Of a DNA stretch of 32,160 bases, positions 24,897 to 31,911 are shown one piece after another; the stretch's first letter is position 1, and each line of letters begins with the position of its first letter. The stretch covers positions 1-32,160 of the forward strand of contig JAFRAJ010000045.1 in NCBI GenBank assembly GCA_017405465.1, given 5' to 3'. The notes under the pieces are model-generated. The model saw nothing but the letters and a program-made list of their open reading frames with translations. It did not search any database and was not told where the DNA came from. The position numbers and the translations under genes were made by a program. This DNA comes from Oscillospiraceae bacterium. Lineage in GTDB: Bacteria; Bacillota; Clostridia; Oscillospirales; Ruminococcaceae.

Positions 24897-26002
24897 GCGT
24901 GTTCCTCCCTGTCTGTTTCTGAAGAGGCGGAAAGTATTTCCATTGTCTTTTCCCAAAGTGATGTGAACTCACTGTCCTTAAGATGGTCCAGGATAAAACG
25001 GATGCTGTTTTCTGCGGTCCTGCCGAGAAAATCGTGTATGCTTATATCGTCTCTGCTTTCCACGAAACGCATGCCGTCAGCGCTGTGGTCGAGGTCGGCG
25101 TCGAACCTATACATCATCTCAGCTGCCGTCAGCAGGGATGACTGTGCTTCTTCTGCATATCCTCTGTGCATCAGAGCATGTGATCTGATCGCATACAGGA
25201 CTGCATTCAGTTTGTCATTGTAGCCCTGTGCACCGGGCTCCCACAGTCCGCTGAAATATGCGATCGCCCAATCCGTGATATTCTGTTCGGATACAAAGTC
25301 ACCGCGGCGGCTGAATACGAAAGCCAGCCCCATAACAGCATTCAGCATCTCGAACGCATGAGATCTCATTGCGTCAGAGAGAAACGGCACAGATTCTTCA
25401 ATCCGGTCAAGAAGGACCGCCAGCGAGAGTCCGATATCGAGATCCAACAGACCGCTCGTGTTGTGCTTTTTCATGAGCTCGATACCTTTTTCTGCTTCTC
25501 CCATAAACACATGGATCGAACCGATAGTTCCGTAGATCGTATACTCGCTGATATACGGGTCAGTATTCTGTGAGATGAGCAGAAGAGCCTGATCAAAGAG
25601 TTCAAGCGCACGTCTGAGATATTCGTTGCTGTGATCTTCTACTCCGAACACATAATAGACCTGGGCACATCCGTAGGTGACGGTAAATGAGTTGGGGTAT
25701 TTTTTTAGGGCTTTTTCTGCTTCTGATATCGCAGCAGGGTCACTGGTGCGCAGGAATGTGCTGATACGCTCAGCGAACGCGTCAAGGCTGTTGTTCCTCG
25801 ATCTGTAGCCCAGCAGCGCGTCAACTGACATGTCGAAAAAGTCAGCAAGCTCTACGATCATAGGAAGCCCCGGGACGGAAAGACCGGATTCCCATTTGTG
25901 CACAGCGCCGGGGGTGACTTCGAGGACCTCGGCAAGCTGTTCCTGTGTCAGCCTGCGCTGTTTCCGGAAAGAACGTATGTTTTCTGAAAGCGTCAGCTGC
26001 AT
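24893..26002 (-). CDS. XRE-family regulator with helical (TPR-like) C-terminal domain
   Basis: A 369-residue regulator. The N-terminal helix-turn-helix (about 5-62) reads NIRSFRKQRRLTQEQLAEVLEVTPGA then VHKWESG, the XRE/Cro pattern. The remaining 300 residues are all-helical, with repeats of roughly 35 residues such as LFDQALLLISQNTDPYISEYTIYG, resembling tetratricopeptide repeats. This is the layout of peptide-sensing RRNPP-type regulators, though no peptide gene is visible nearby. An AAAGGAG ribosome site lies about ten bases before the ATG. It is co-transcribed with the exporter and probably controls it. A ligand-free structural role for the repeats cannot be excluded. Confidence 0.8.
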   Translation of the reverse strand: MQLTLSENIRSFRKQRRLTQEQLAEVLEVTPGAVHKWESGLSVPGLPMIVELADFFDMSVDALLGYRSRNNSLDAFAERISTFLRTSDPAAISEAEKALKKYPNSFTVTYGCAQVYYVFGVEDHSNEYLRRALELFDQALLLISQNTDPYISEYTIYGTIGSIHVFMGEAEKGIELMKKHNTSGLLDLDIGLSLAVLLDRIEESVPFLSDAMRSHAFEMLNAVMGLAFVFSRRGDFVSEQNITDWAIAYFSGLWEPGAQGYNDKLNAVLYAIRSHALMHRGYAEEAQSSLLTAAEMMYRFDADLDHSADGMRFVESRDDISIHDFLGRTAENSIRFILDHLKDSEFTSLWEKTMEILSASSETDREEHA

Positions 26003-26031
26003 CTCAGCACTCTCCTTTGTTTTCTGAGTTG

Positions 26032-26037
26032 ATTATA
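26032..26037 (-). promoter_or_regulatory. -10 box of the regulator-exporter operon
   Basis: A perfect TATAAT on the minus strand lies about 30 bases before the XRE gene start in a very AT-rich gap. No good -35 box is seen at 16-18 bases, which fits a regulated or activator-dependent promoter. Confidence 0.5.
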
Positions 26038-26070
26038 TTCGTTAAAAACTGGAAACACCATACACCAATA

Positions 26071-26106
26071 ATACTAATAGAATATAATTTAATATACTAA
26101 CAGTAT
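26071..26106. repeat. ATACTAA repeats and ATACT-AAC-AGTAT palindrome upstream of the XRE gene
   Basis: ATACTAA occurs at 26071-26077 and again at 26094-26100, a 23-base period close to two helical turns. The second copy is half of a palindrome ATACT-n3-AGTAT (26094-26106). The sites lie 40-70 bases upstream of the XRE promoter -10 box and could bind that regulator. Confidence 0.4.
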
Positions 26107-26116
26107 GTACAGAAGG

Positions 26117-26149
26117 AAAAAACAGCGGCAGGGAAACTATCCCTGCCGC
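26117..26149 (-). terminator. Terminator of the carboxypeptidase gene
   Basis: A 10-bp stem (GCGGCAGGGA/TCCCTGCCGC) with a five-base loop is followed by TGTTTTTT on the minus strand. Confidence 0.88.
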
Positions 26150-26199
26150 ATATTATCGATCGTGCTGAGGATCTGCTCAGGCGTATTCCGATCCTGACG

Positions 26200-27285
26200 T
26201 CAGCTTCTTCCGTACTGTTCGTATGCGGAAGCTATCTGGTACTTGGAATCGATGCCGAGATATTCCTCCAGCGTGAGCCCTGATTCATACACTTTGGTGG
26301 CGATATCGACTCCGAGATATCTGACGTGCCACGGCTCGAAGATATATCCTGTGATGTCCTGTTTGCCTCTGGGGTATCTGATAATGAATCCGTACTCGTG
26401 ACCGTGTTTCTCAAGCCATCTTCCGGCCGGAGTATTTGCGAAACTGTCATCAAGCGAGTTCAGGTCCATGGCGAGACCGGTCTGATGTTCGGAATGTCCG
26501 GGCCTTGCTGAATAGGTATCAGCTTCAGCCATACCGTCATTTCCCACATATCTCCAGTAGATGGATTCCTGGGTACTGTATGAGCGGAATCCCGAGACGA
26601 TCCAGAGATCGATGCCGTCACCGGAGGCAGCGTTCTGCATCTTCTTGAAAGCGTCATAGCATTCGTCTGTGAGCCCTCCCGGATTGTAGCTGCTGGGAAG
26701 CTGATAGGTCTTGTTGGCGATCAGTATGCCGCTTACATATGTGACGCCGTCTCTGACCTCTATATCGAGTTCCCACTGTGCTGTCAGTGTGATATCCTCA
26801 CAGGGCAGTACAGTTCCGTCTGAAACGGTATTCCCGCTGCTGTCTGTCCATCCCTTGAGTCTGCGTCCGGGTATCTCTCCTGCAGAAGCGGGAAGGGTCA
26901 GAGGATCTCCTGTATGCAGTGTGAGTGCAGGCGGATCCTGTCCGCCGTTCGAGTCAAAGGTAACAGTATAGCTGTTCGGCTCCCACTGAGCAGTCAGCGT
27001 GATATCAGCCTTGGGGCTTACGGGAGAGGCAATGGGATCGCCGTTGAGCGTCCAGCCTTTGAAAGTGTAATCTTTCCTCTCAGTCACAGGCAGCTCTGCA
27101 GAACGATGCCACTTCACTGTTATATCGTCAACAGGCTCACCGCCGGCGCTGTCAAAAGAAACATTGTATCTTACCAGGCCGGGGCCGTAGATATCATACA
27201 GTGCAGCGCCTCCGGCGGCGAAGATCAATGTGAGAATGATGCCGATGAATATGCGCAGACCTGTTCTTTTGCGCTTTCTGTCCAT
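26200..27285 (-). CDS. Membrane-anchored D-Ala-D-Ala carboxypeptidase, VanY type, with two B-repeats
   Basis: A 361-residue cell-surface protein. A basic N-terminus and membrane helix (about 10-30) act as an uncleaved anchor. Two InlB B-repeat-like (Listeria-Bacteroides) domains follow, at about 40-102 and 105-172; each shows VxFDSxGG and ends ADITLTAQWE or EDITLTAQWE. The C-terminal part (about 190-345) is a VanY/M15B metallopeptidase with zinc and catalytic residues H267 and D274 (HSEHQTGLAMDLN) and E317 and H320 (EPWHVRYLG). It should trim the terminal D-Ala from peptidoglycan stem peptides. GAGG lies eight bases before the ATG. No van genes are nearby, so this is a cell-wall remodelling enzyme, not evidence of vancomycin resistance. 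Confidence 0.88.
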   Translation of the reverse strand: MDRKRKRTGLRIFIGIILTLIFAAGGAALYDIYGPGLVRYNVSFDSAGGEPVDDITVKWHRSAELPVTERKDYTFKGWTLNGDPIASPVSPKADITLTAQWEPNSYTVTFDSNGGQDPPALTLHTGDPLTLPASAGEIPGRRLKGWTDSSGNTVSDGTVLPCEDITLTAQWELDIEVRDGVTYVSGILIANKTYQLPSSYNPGGLTDECYDAFKKMQNAASGDGIDLWIVSGFRSYSTQESIYWRYVGNDGMAEADTYSARPGHSEHQTGLAMDLNSLDDSFANTPAGRWLEKHGHEYGFIIRYPRGKQDITGYIFEPWHVRYLGVDIATKVYESGLTLEEYLGIDSKYQIASAYEQYGRS

Positions 27286-27301
27286 GATGCATACCTCGTA
27301 A

Positions 27302-27323
27302 TGAATGTATAATCAATGTATAA
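27302..27323. repeat. Tandem 11-bp repeat in a divergent promoter region
   Basis: TGAATGTATAA is followed directly by TCAATGTATAA (10 of 11 identical). The first copy runs into a TATAAT on the plus strand (27308-27313). It lies in the 73-base gap between the divergent carboxypeptidase and acetyltransferase genes, so it may form promoter or operator elements for one of them. Confidence 0.45.
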
Positions 27324-27358
27324 ATAGTATCATAAACCAATTTTGAAAGTGAGACAAA

Positions 27359-27805
27359 ATGGATATATACGTCCTTAAATATAAGGATCCGCTGTGGGAA
27401 AACGTCATCTCCTATGCCGACAACTGTTCATGGCGGGCGGGGCCTTATCTTGCCCGCATGATGAGAGAGGGAAGGTTTCAGGACTGGGAGAGAGTGATAG
27501 CCGCTTTTGATGGCACCGACCCTGCTGGGTTCTGCGCCTTCACCGAATATGACTTCAATGACGCTGCAGAGCCGGAGATAAAGCCTTATATCGGATTCGT
27601 CTTCGTGGGAGAGGACTACAGAGGCTGCCGTCTTTCCCAAAGACTGACAGAAACTGCAGAAGAGTATGCGCGCAGCATGGGATACCGGGAAATATACCTC
27701 ACAAGCGGAGAAAAGGGACTGTATGAGAGATACGGATATTTGGCGGCCGGTGAGAAGATGACGGGGAACGGTACAACTGAAACGCTTTTCAGGAAGCTTT
27801 TCTGA
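27359..27805 (+). CDS. GNAT-family N-acetyltransferase
   Basis: A 148-residue GNAT protein. The core strand and acetyl-CoA loop read YIGFVFVGEDYRGCRLSQRL (about 77-96), a variant of the usual RGxGIG pyrophosphate loop. The C-terminal LTSGEKGLYERYGY segment is typical of family strand 5 and helix 4. It transfers acetyl from acetyl-CoA to an unknown amine. The ribosome site is weak (AGTGAG about six bases before the ATG). It is a single-gene unit with its own terminator, diverging from the carboxypeptidase. Confidence 0.8.
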   Translation: MDIYVLKYKDPLWENVISYADNCSWRAGPYLARMMREGRFQDWERVIAAFDGTDPAGFCAFTEYDFNDAAEPEIKPYIGFVFVGEDYRGCRLSQRLTETAEEYARSMGYREIYLTSGEKGLYERYGYLAAGEKMTGNGTTETLFRKLF

Positions 27806-27819
27806 ACAGAAGCGGAGCA

Positions 27820-27848
27820 AATCGGCGGGTCATATCCGCCGGTTTTTT
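27820..27848 (+). terminator. Terminator of the GNAT gene
   Basis: A nine-pair stem (AATCGGCGG/CCGCCGGTT, one T-G pair) with a seven-base loop runs into TTTTTT. Confidence 0.85.
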
Positions 27849-27872
27849 GTACATATCGGAAAAGTCGTATCA

Positions 27873-27894
27873 AGTTGACCTCAGACAGTTGTCC
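27873..27894 (+). repeat. Direct repeat AGTTGnCC at the feo promoter
   Basis: AGTTGACC (27873-27880) and AGTTGTCC (27887-27894) recur with a 14-base period. The second contains the proposed -35 box, so a protein bound here could control feo. No match to a Fur box was recognised. Confidence 0.4.
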
Positions 27895-27918
27895 GCAAAG
27901 AAAGAAGTTATATATAAT
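27889..27918 (+). promoter_or_regulatory. Promoter of the feo operon
   Basis: TTGTCC (27889-27894), an 18-base spacer and a perfect TATAAT (27913-27918). The start would lie about 63 bases before the feoA ATG. Confidence 0.6.
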
Positions 27919-27987
27919 TTGGGAAGAGATAGTCACGGCTAACTTACACGAAGCGCATTTTAAAGAGTCAGATCGGAGATGACTGTT

Positions 27988-28224
27988 ATGACACTGGATC
28001 AGCTTGAGATTGGAAAGAGCGGAAGGATAACAACTGTCGGAGGGGAAGGAGCACTCAGACTCAGATTCCTGGACATGGGACTTATACCGCACACAGTAGT
28101 GAAGATGCAGAAAGCCGCTCCTCTGGGAGATCCGATACAGATACTCATAAGGGGCTATGAGCTGACGCTCAGACTGGAGGAAGCCGCAAAGATAGAGATA
28201 GAACCGGAGGAGGCAGAAGAATGA
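27988..28224 (+). CDS. feoA: Ferrous iron transport protein A
   Basis: A 78-residue cytoplasmic SH3-like protein. Typical FeoA features are MTLDQLEIGKSGRI at the start, FLDMGLIPHTVVKM in the middle and GDPIQILIRGYELTLR near the end. The ATG at 27988 is preferred over one at 27979, which touches the GGAG; nine-base spacing and the family start (MTLDQL) agree. It supports Fe(II) uptake by FeoB. Its stop overlaps the feoB start by four bases. Confidence 0.92.
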   Translation: MTLDQLEIGKSGRITTVGGEGALRLRFLDMGLIPHTVVKMQKAAPLGDPIQILIRGYELTLRLEEAAKIEIEPEEAEE

Positions 28225-30230
28225 TACTAGCACTTGCCGGAAACCAGAACAGCGGAAAGACCACACTGTTCAACGCTCTGACCGGATCGAACCAGCATGT
28301 GGGAAACTTCCCCGGGGTAACGGTTGAGAGAAAAAGCGGAATGGTCAAGGGTTACAAGGACTGTGAGATCGTCGACCTCCCAGGGATTTATTCCATAAGA
28401 CCGTATACTCAGGAGGAGATAGTCTCCACCGATTTCATCCTCAAGGAACATCCGGACGGAATAGTCAATATAGTCGATGCGACAAATATAGAGAGGAACC
28501 TTTATCTGTCTCTCCAGCTGCTGGAGCTCAAGGTCCCTATGGTCATAGCTCTCAATATGATGGATGAGGTCCGTGCGAACGGCGGATCGATCGACGTTGA
28601 GAAGCTCAGCGAGATACTCGGAGTTCCCGTGGTTCCGATCGCAGCGGCCAAAGGAGAAGGCATTTCGGAACTTATGGAGACCGTATATAACACCGCCTCG
28701 AGAAAGGTGCTTCCGTCAGTATACGATTTCTGCGATTCATCCAGTGCGGTACACCGCTGCATACATGCCATAGTCCACCTGATCCAGGATCACGCGGATA
28801 TGCTTGGCCTTCCGTACAGGTTCTGCGTCACCAGACTGATAGAAGGCGATGGTGACATGGATGAGCAGCTCGGACTCAACCAGAACGAGAAGGAACTCAT
28901 AGAACACATCGTTGTGGAGATGGAGGATTCCACAGGCCTGGACAGGAATGCAGCCCTGGCGGATATGAGATACAACTTCATAGAAGGCGCAGTCGATGAA
29001 GCTGTCATAAAGAGTCATGAGAGCAAAGAGCACAGAAGAAGCGTAGCGATAGACAAGGTACTTACCGGAAAATACACCGCACTGCCGGTGTTCTTCCTGG
29101 TAATGTTCCTTGTATTCTGGCTTACGTTCAATGCTATAGGTCAGAGGCTGTCTGACCTGATGGCTGTCGGTATTGAGAATCTGACTGCGGCGGCAGCCGC
29201 AGGACTTGAGGCATACGGGCTCAACCCTGTCGTAAAGAGTCTCGTTATAGACGGTATATTCGCCGGCGTGGGCTCAGTGCTGAGCTTCCTGCCTATAGTG
29301 GTCACACTGTTCTTTTTCCTCTCAATACTGGAAGACACAGGATATATGGCCAGGATAGCATTTGTTATGGACAGCCTGCTGAGGAAGATCGGCCTTTCCG
29401 GAAGGAGCTTCGTGCCTATGCTCATGGGCTTCGGATGCTCGGTGCCTGCCATCATGGCGACCAGGACGCTTTCATCCGACAGAGACAGGAAGATGACCAT
29501 CCTCCTGACACCGTACATGAGCTGTTCCGCCAAGATACCGATCTACGCAGTGTTCTCCGCGGCCTTCTTCCCGAAGCACGCGGCATTCGTAATGATCGGA
29601 TTATATGTGACCGGCATTGTTGTCGGCATACTAGCGGCTCTGCTCTTCAAGAGCACGCTTTTCAGAGGCAATCCCGTGCCATTCGTCATGGAGCTGCCCA
29701 ACTACAGGCTTCCTTCCGCGAAGACAGTCGCCCTGCTGCTGTGGGAGAAGGCGAAGGACTTCATCGAGAGAGCCTTTACCATCATATTCTTGGGCTCCAT
29801 GGTGATCTGGTTCCTTCAGACATTTGACTCCAGACTGAATGTAGTAGTGGATTCGGCTGACAGCCTGCTGGCTATCATAGGAAGATTCATAGCTCCTGTA
29901 TTCGGACCTGTCGGGTTCAATGACTGGCGTGTTGCCACATCGCTCATCTCCGGATTCACCGCAAAGGAATCTGTCATCAGTACCCTTGCAGTGCTTCTCG
30001 GTACCAGCATAGATAACCTCGGAACAGTGCTCGGATCACTGTTCAGTCCGCTGACTGCAGTGAGTTTCCTTGTGTTCACGCTTCTCTATACGCCATGTGT
30101 TGCAGCTATCGCAGCTGTCAGAAGGGAACTGAACTCCGGGCTCAAGACTCTCACAGTCGTTATCTCCCAGTGTGTGATCGCATGGATAGTTTCCTTCATT
30201 GTGTATAATATTGGAGGAATATTACTATGA
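28221..30230 (+). CDS. feoB: Ferrous iron transport protein B (GTPase-coupled Fe(II) permease)
   Basis: A 669-residue membrane protein. The N-terminal GTPase domain has G1 GNQNSGKTT (7-15), G2 T33 (GVTVE), G3 DLPG (52-55) and G4 NMMD (112-115). After a helical linker come the two Gate regions, seen as GFGCSVPAIMATRTL and TLLYTPCVAAIAAVRRE, within about eight membrane helices. The conserved cysteines of the gates are present. It imports Fe(II), which is available under anaerobic conditions. The start overlaps the feoA stop and the end overlaps the start of a small Cys-rich gene, each by four bases. Length is near the usual 650-770. Confidence 0.95.
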   Translation: MILALAGNQNSGKTTLFNALTGSNQHVGNFPGVTVERKSGMVKGYKDCEIVDLPGIYSIRPYTQEEIVSTDFILKEHPDGIVNIVDATNIERNLYLSLQLLELKVPMVIALNMMDEVRANGGSIDVEKLSEILGVPVVPIAAAKGEGISELMETVYNTASRKVLPSVYDFCDSSSAVHRCIHAIVHLIQDHADMLGLPYRFCVTRLIEGDGDMDEQLGLNQNEKELIEHIVVEMEDSTGLDRNAALADMRYNFIEGAVDEAVIKSHESKEHRRSVAIDKVLTGKYTALPVFFLVMFLVFWLTFNAIGQRLSDLMAVGIENLTAAAAAGLEAYGLNPVVKSLVIDGIFAGVGSVLSFLPIVVTLFFFLSILEDTGYMARIAFVMDSLLRKIGLSGRSFVPMLMGFGCSVPAIMATRTLSSDRDRKMTILLTPYMSCSAKIPIYAVFSAAFFPKHAAFVMIGLYVTGIVVGILAALLFKSTLFRGNPVPFVMELPNYRLPSAKTVALLLWEKAKDFIERAFTIIFLGSMVIWFLQTFDSRLNVVVDSADSLLAIIGRFIAPVFGPVGFNDWRVATSLISGFTAKESVISTLAVLLGTSIDNLGTVLGSLFSPLTAVSFLVFTLLYTPCVAAIAAVRRELNSGLKTLTVVISQCVIAWIVSFIVYNIGGILL

Positions 30231-30370
30231 GTATAATCGATATACTTGTGACGGGATCGATCATTGCGGCAGCAGCTGCTGCAGTGAGACATCTCAGAAA
30301 CTCCGGAACTTCCTGCGGTCCTTGTGCAAACTGCCCCGGCAGTCTATACTGCAATAAGAAAAAGAACTGA
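30227..30370 (+). CDS. FeoB-associated Cys-rich membrane protein
   Basis: A 47-residue protein: a single N-terminal membrane helix (about 4-21, with six consecutive Ala), then a cytoplasmic tail with four Cys (C30, C33, C36, C42) in the pattern C-x2-C-x2-C-x5-C and a Lys-rich end. GGAGG lies nine bases before the ATG, which overlaps the feoB stop by four bases. This is the layout of the small FeoB-associated Cys-rich proteins of Gram-positives, thought to replace FeoC and to help iron handling at FeoB. Its exact biochemistry is not established. Confidence 0.88.
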   Translation: MSIIDILVTGSIIAAAAAAVRHLRNSGTSCGPCANCPGSLYCNKKKN

Positions 30371-30393
30371 GTGCGGGGACATAACGTGATCAA

Positions 30394-30430
30394 AAGACCG
30401 TACCGGCTATTACCAGTGCGGTCTTGTTCT
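30394..30430 (+). terminator. Terminator of the feo operon
   Basis: The stem AAGACCGTAC/GTGCGGTCTT (one T-G pair) with a 12-base loop is followed by a short T-rich tail (GTTCTTAT). The T-run is moderate, so some readthrough into the flavoprotein gene is possible. Confidence 0.65.
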
Positions 30431-30449
30431 TATATCGGGGGACGCTGAA

Positions 30450-31682
30450 TTGGCAAAAGACGCTGACATCATCATAGTCGGAGCAGGAGCATCCGGAATG
30501 GCAGCAGCGATAGCTGCTCTCAGGACGGATCCTGCTGTTAAAGTGCTGCTTCTGGAGAGAGCGGACAGGCCAGGTAAAAAGATACTGGTGACCGGTAACG
30601 GGCGATGCAATCTCTCCAATAGCGAGATGGATATACCTTCCTGTTATAACGGGGAAGCAATGCACTACAAGAGCGTGCTTAGAGATTTCGGCGATGATAT
30701 AGGATTCTTCCGAAGTCTCGGGCTGCTGACAAGGACCGATGAAGAAGGCAGGGTATACCCCATGAGCGGCCAGGCTTCATCTGTGCTGGACGCACTGCGG
30801 TTCGCGCTGTCTGCTGCCGGAGCAGAGATCGTATGCTCAGCTGAGGTCACTAGAGTCGAGAGCGTTTCAGGGTCTTTCAGCGTTCACACTGCGGACGGAA
30901 GAAGGTTCACATCTTCCGAAGTTATAATCTCAGCCGGATCTCCGGCCGGTGTCCACGGATATGAAAATCAGAATCTGTTCGGAAGTCTCAGGAGGATGAA
31001 TATCCGGATAAAGGAGTTCTCTCCCGCACTTGTGCAGCTGACTGTAAAGGATCTTCCGGCGCAGCTCAGAGGAACCAGAGTGAGAGCAGTCGCCAGTCTT
31101 GGGAATGACAGAGAAGGCAGGGTCAGCAGGACAGGAGAGGTGCAGTTCGGTGACGGATATATATCCGGGATATGTGTGATGGATCTCTCAAGGTTCTATG
31201 ACGGAAAGACACAGAAGAAACTGTCGCTGGACATGTGTCCCGAGATGACAGCGGGAGAACTGGAGAATTTCATAGCAGATGCTATATCATCCAGGCCGGA
31301 CAGCGATGCAGCAGCAGTGCTCTCTGGGATAGTTCCCAAAGCAGTCGGAGAGACAGTGCTCAAGAGGTGCTGCAGGGACCTTTATAAAAGAAAAGCAGGT
31401 TCCCTGAGCCCGGAGGAGATCTCTCAGACCGCTTCCATGCTTAAGTCATTGTGCTTCACTGTGACAGGAAAAGGCGGTTTCAAAAGCGCCCAGATCTGCA
31501 CTGGAGGAGTAGAAGGGCTGGAAAGATCGTCTCTTATGGCGCCGGAAGTTCCGGGACTCTATTTCTGCGGAGAGATAGTGGATGTGGACGGAGAGTGCGG
31601 AGGCTATAATCTTCACTGGGCATGGACATCGGGAAGAGCTGCAGGTACTGCAGCAATTGGAAGATTGCACCAGGACCAGTGA
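30450..31682 (+). CDS. BaiN/HI0933-family flavoprotein (FAD-dependent oxidoreductase)
   Basis: A 410-residue protein of the HI0933/YhiN/BaiN family. The FAD-binding Rossmann motif is GAGASG (11-16), preceded by DIIIV. The family-specific GKKILVTGNGRCNLSN follows (about 43-58). The C-terminal FAD contact reads GLYFCGEIVDVDGECGGYN, then LHWAWTSGRAAG. The start is TTG, with GGGGG about nine bases upstream. The family includes a bile-acid-cluster member, but general substrates are unknown, so a bile-acid role should not be assumed. It follows the feo operon after a moderate terminator and may be transcribed with it in part. Confidence 0.87.
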   Translation: MAKDADIIIVGAGASGMAAAIAALRTDPAVKVLLLERADRPGKKILVTGNGRCNLSNSEMDIPSCYNGEAMHYKSVLRDFGDDIGFFRSLGLLTRTDEEGRVYPMSGQASSVLDALRFALSAAGAEIVCSAEVTRVESVSGSFSVHTADGRRFTSSEVIISAGSPAGVHGYENQNLFGSLRRMNIRIKEFSPALVQLTVKDLPAQLRGTRVRAVASLGNDREGRVSRTGEVQFGDGYISGICVMDLSRFYDGKTQKKLSLDMCPEMTAGELENFIADAISSRPDSDAAAVLSGIVPKAVGETVLKRCCRDLYKRKAGSLSPEEISQTASMLKSLCFTVTGKGGFKSAQICTGGVEGLERSSLMAPEVPGLYFCGEIVDVDGECGGYNLHWAWTSGRAAGTAAIGRLHQDQ

Positions 31683-31911
31683 ATATACAAGCAATTTCTG
31701 CGGTCTAATGTTTTTCACATGTTCTGGATGATATTTCTATATGCGGATAGCAAAGTGAGTTAAGTATCTAAAATAGTCGGCATGCATCCATATTACTAAT
31801 ATTCTTCCATTTATATCCGGACCATAGTTGCTCCTAGTATTGATGAATTCAAAAAGATAACTATCGAGTGGATGGAATAAAAGAAAGAAGGAGACTAAGA
31901 CAGGAGAAATA
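31683..31911. other. AT-rich intergenic stretch
   Basis: This gap of 229 bases is clearly richer in A and T than the genes around it. I see no strong terminator for the flavoprotein gene and no clear sigma-A promoter, only a weak TTGATG near 31840. A ribosome site for the next gene is present at its end. Confidence 0.5.

Noticed and set aside
26200..27285. Vancomycin resistance locus
   Set aside because: The VanY-type domain is alone. There is no vanH, vanA-type ligase, vanX or two-component system, and such carboxypeptidases are common in ordinary wall remodelling.
30450..31682. Bile-acid-converting enzyme BaiN
   Set aside because: Only family-level similarity is visible and no other bai genes are present, so a bile-acid function is not supported.
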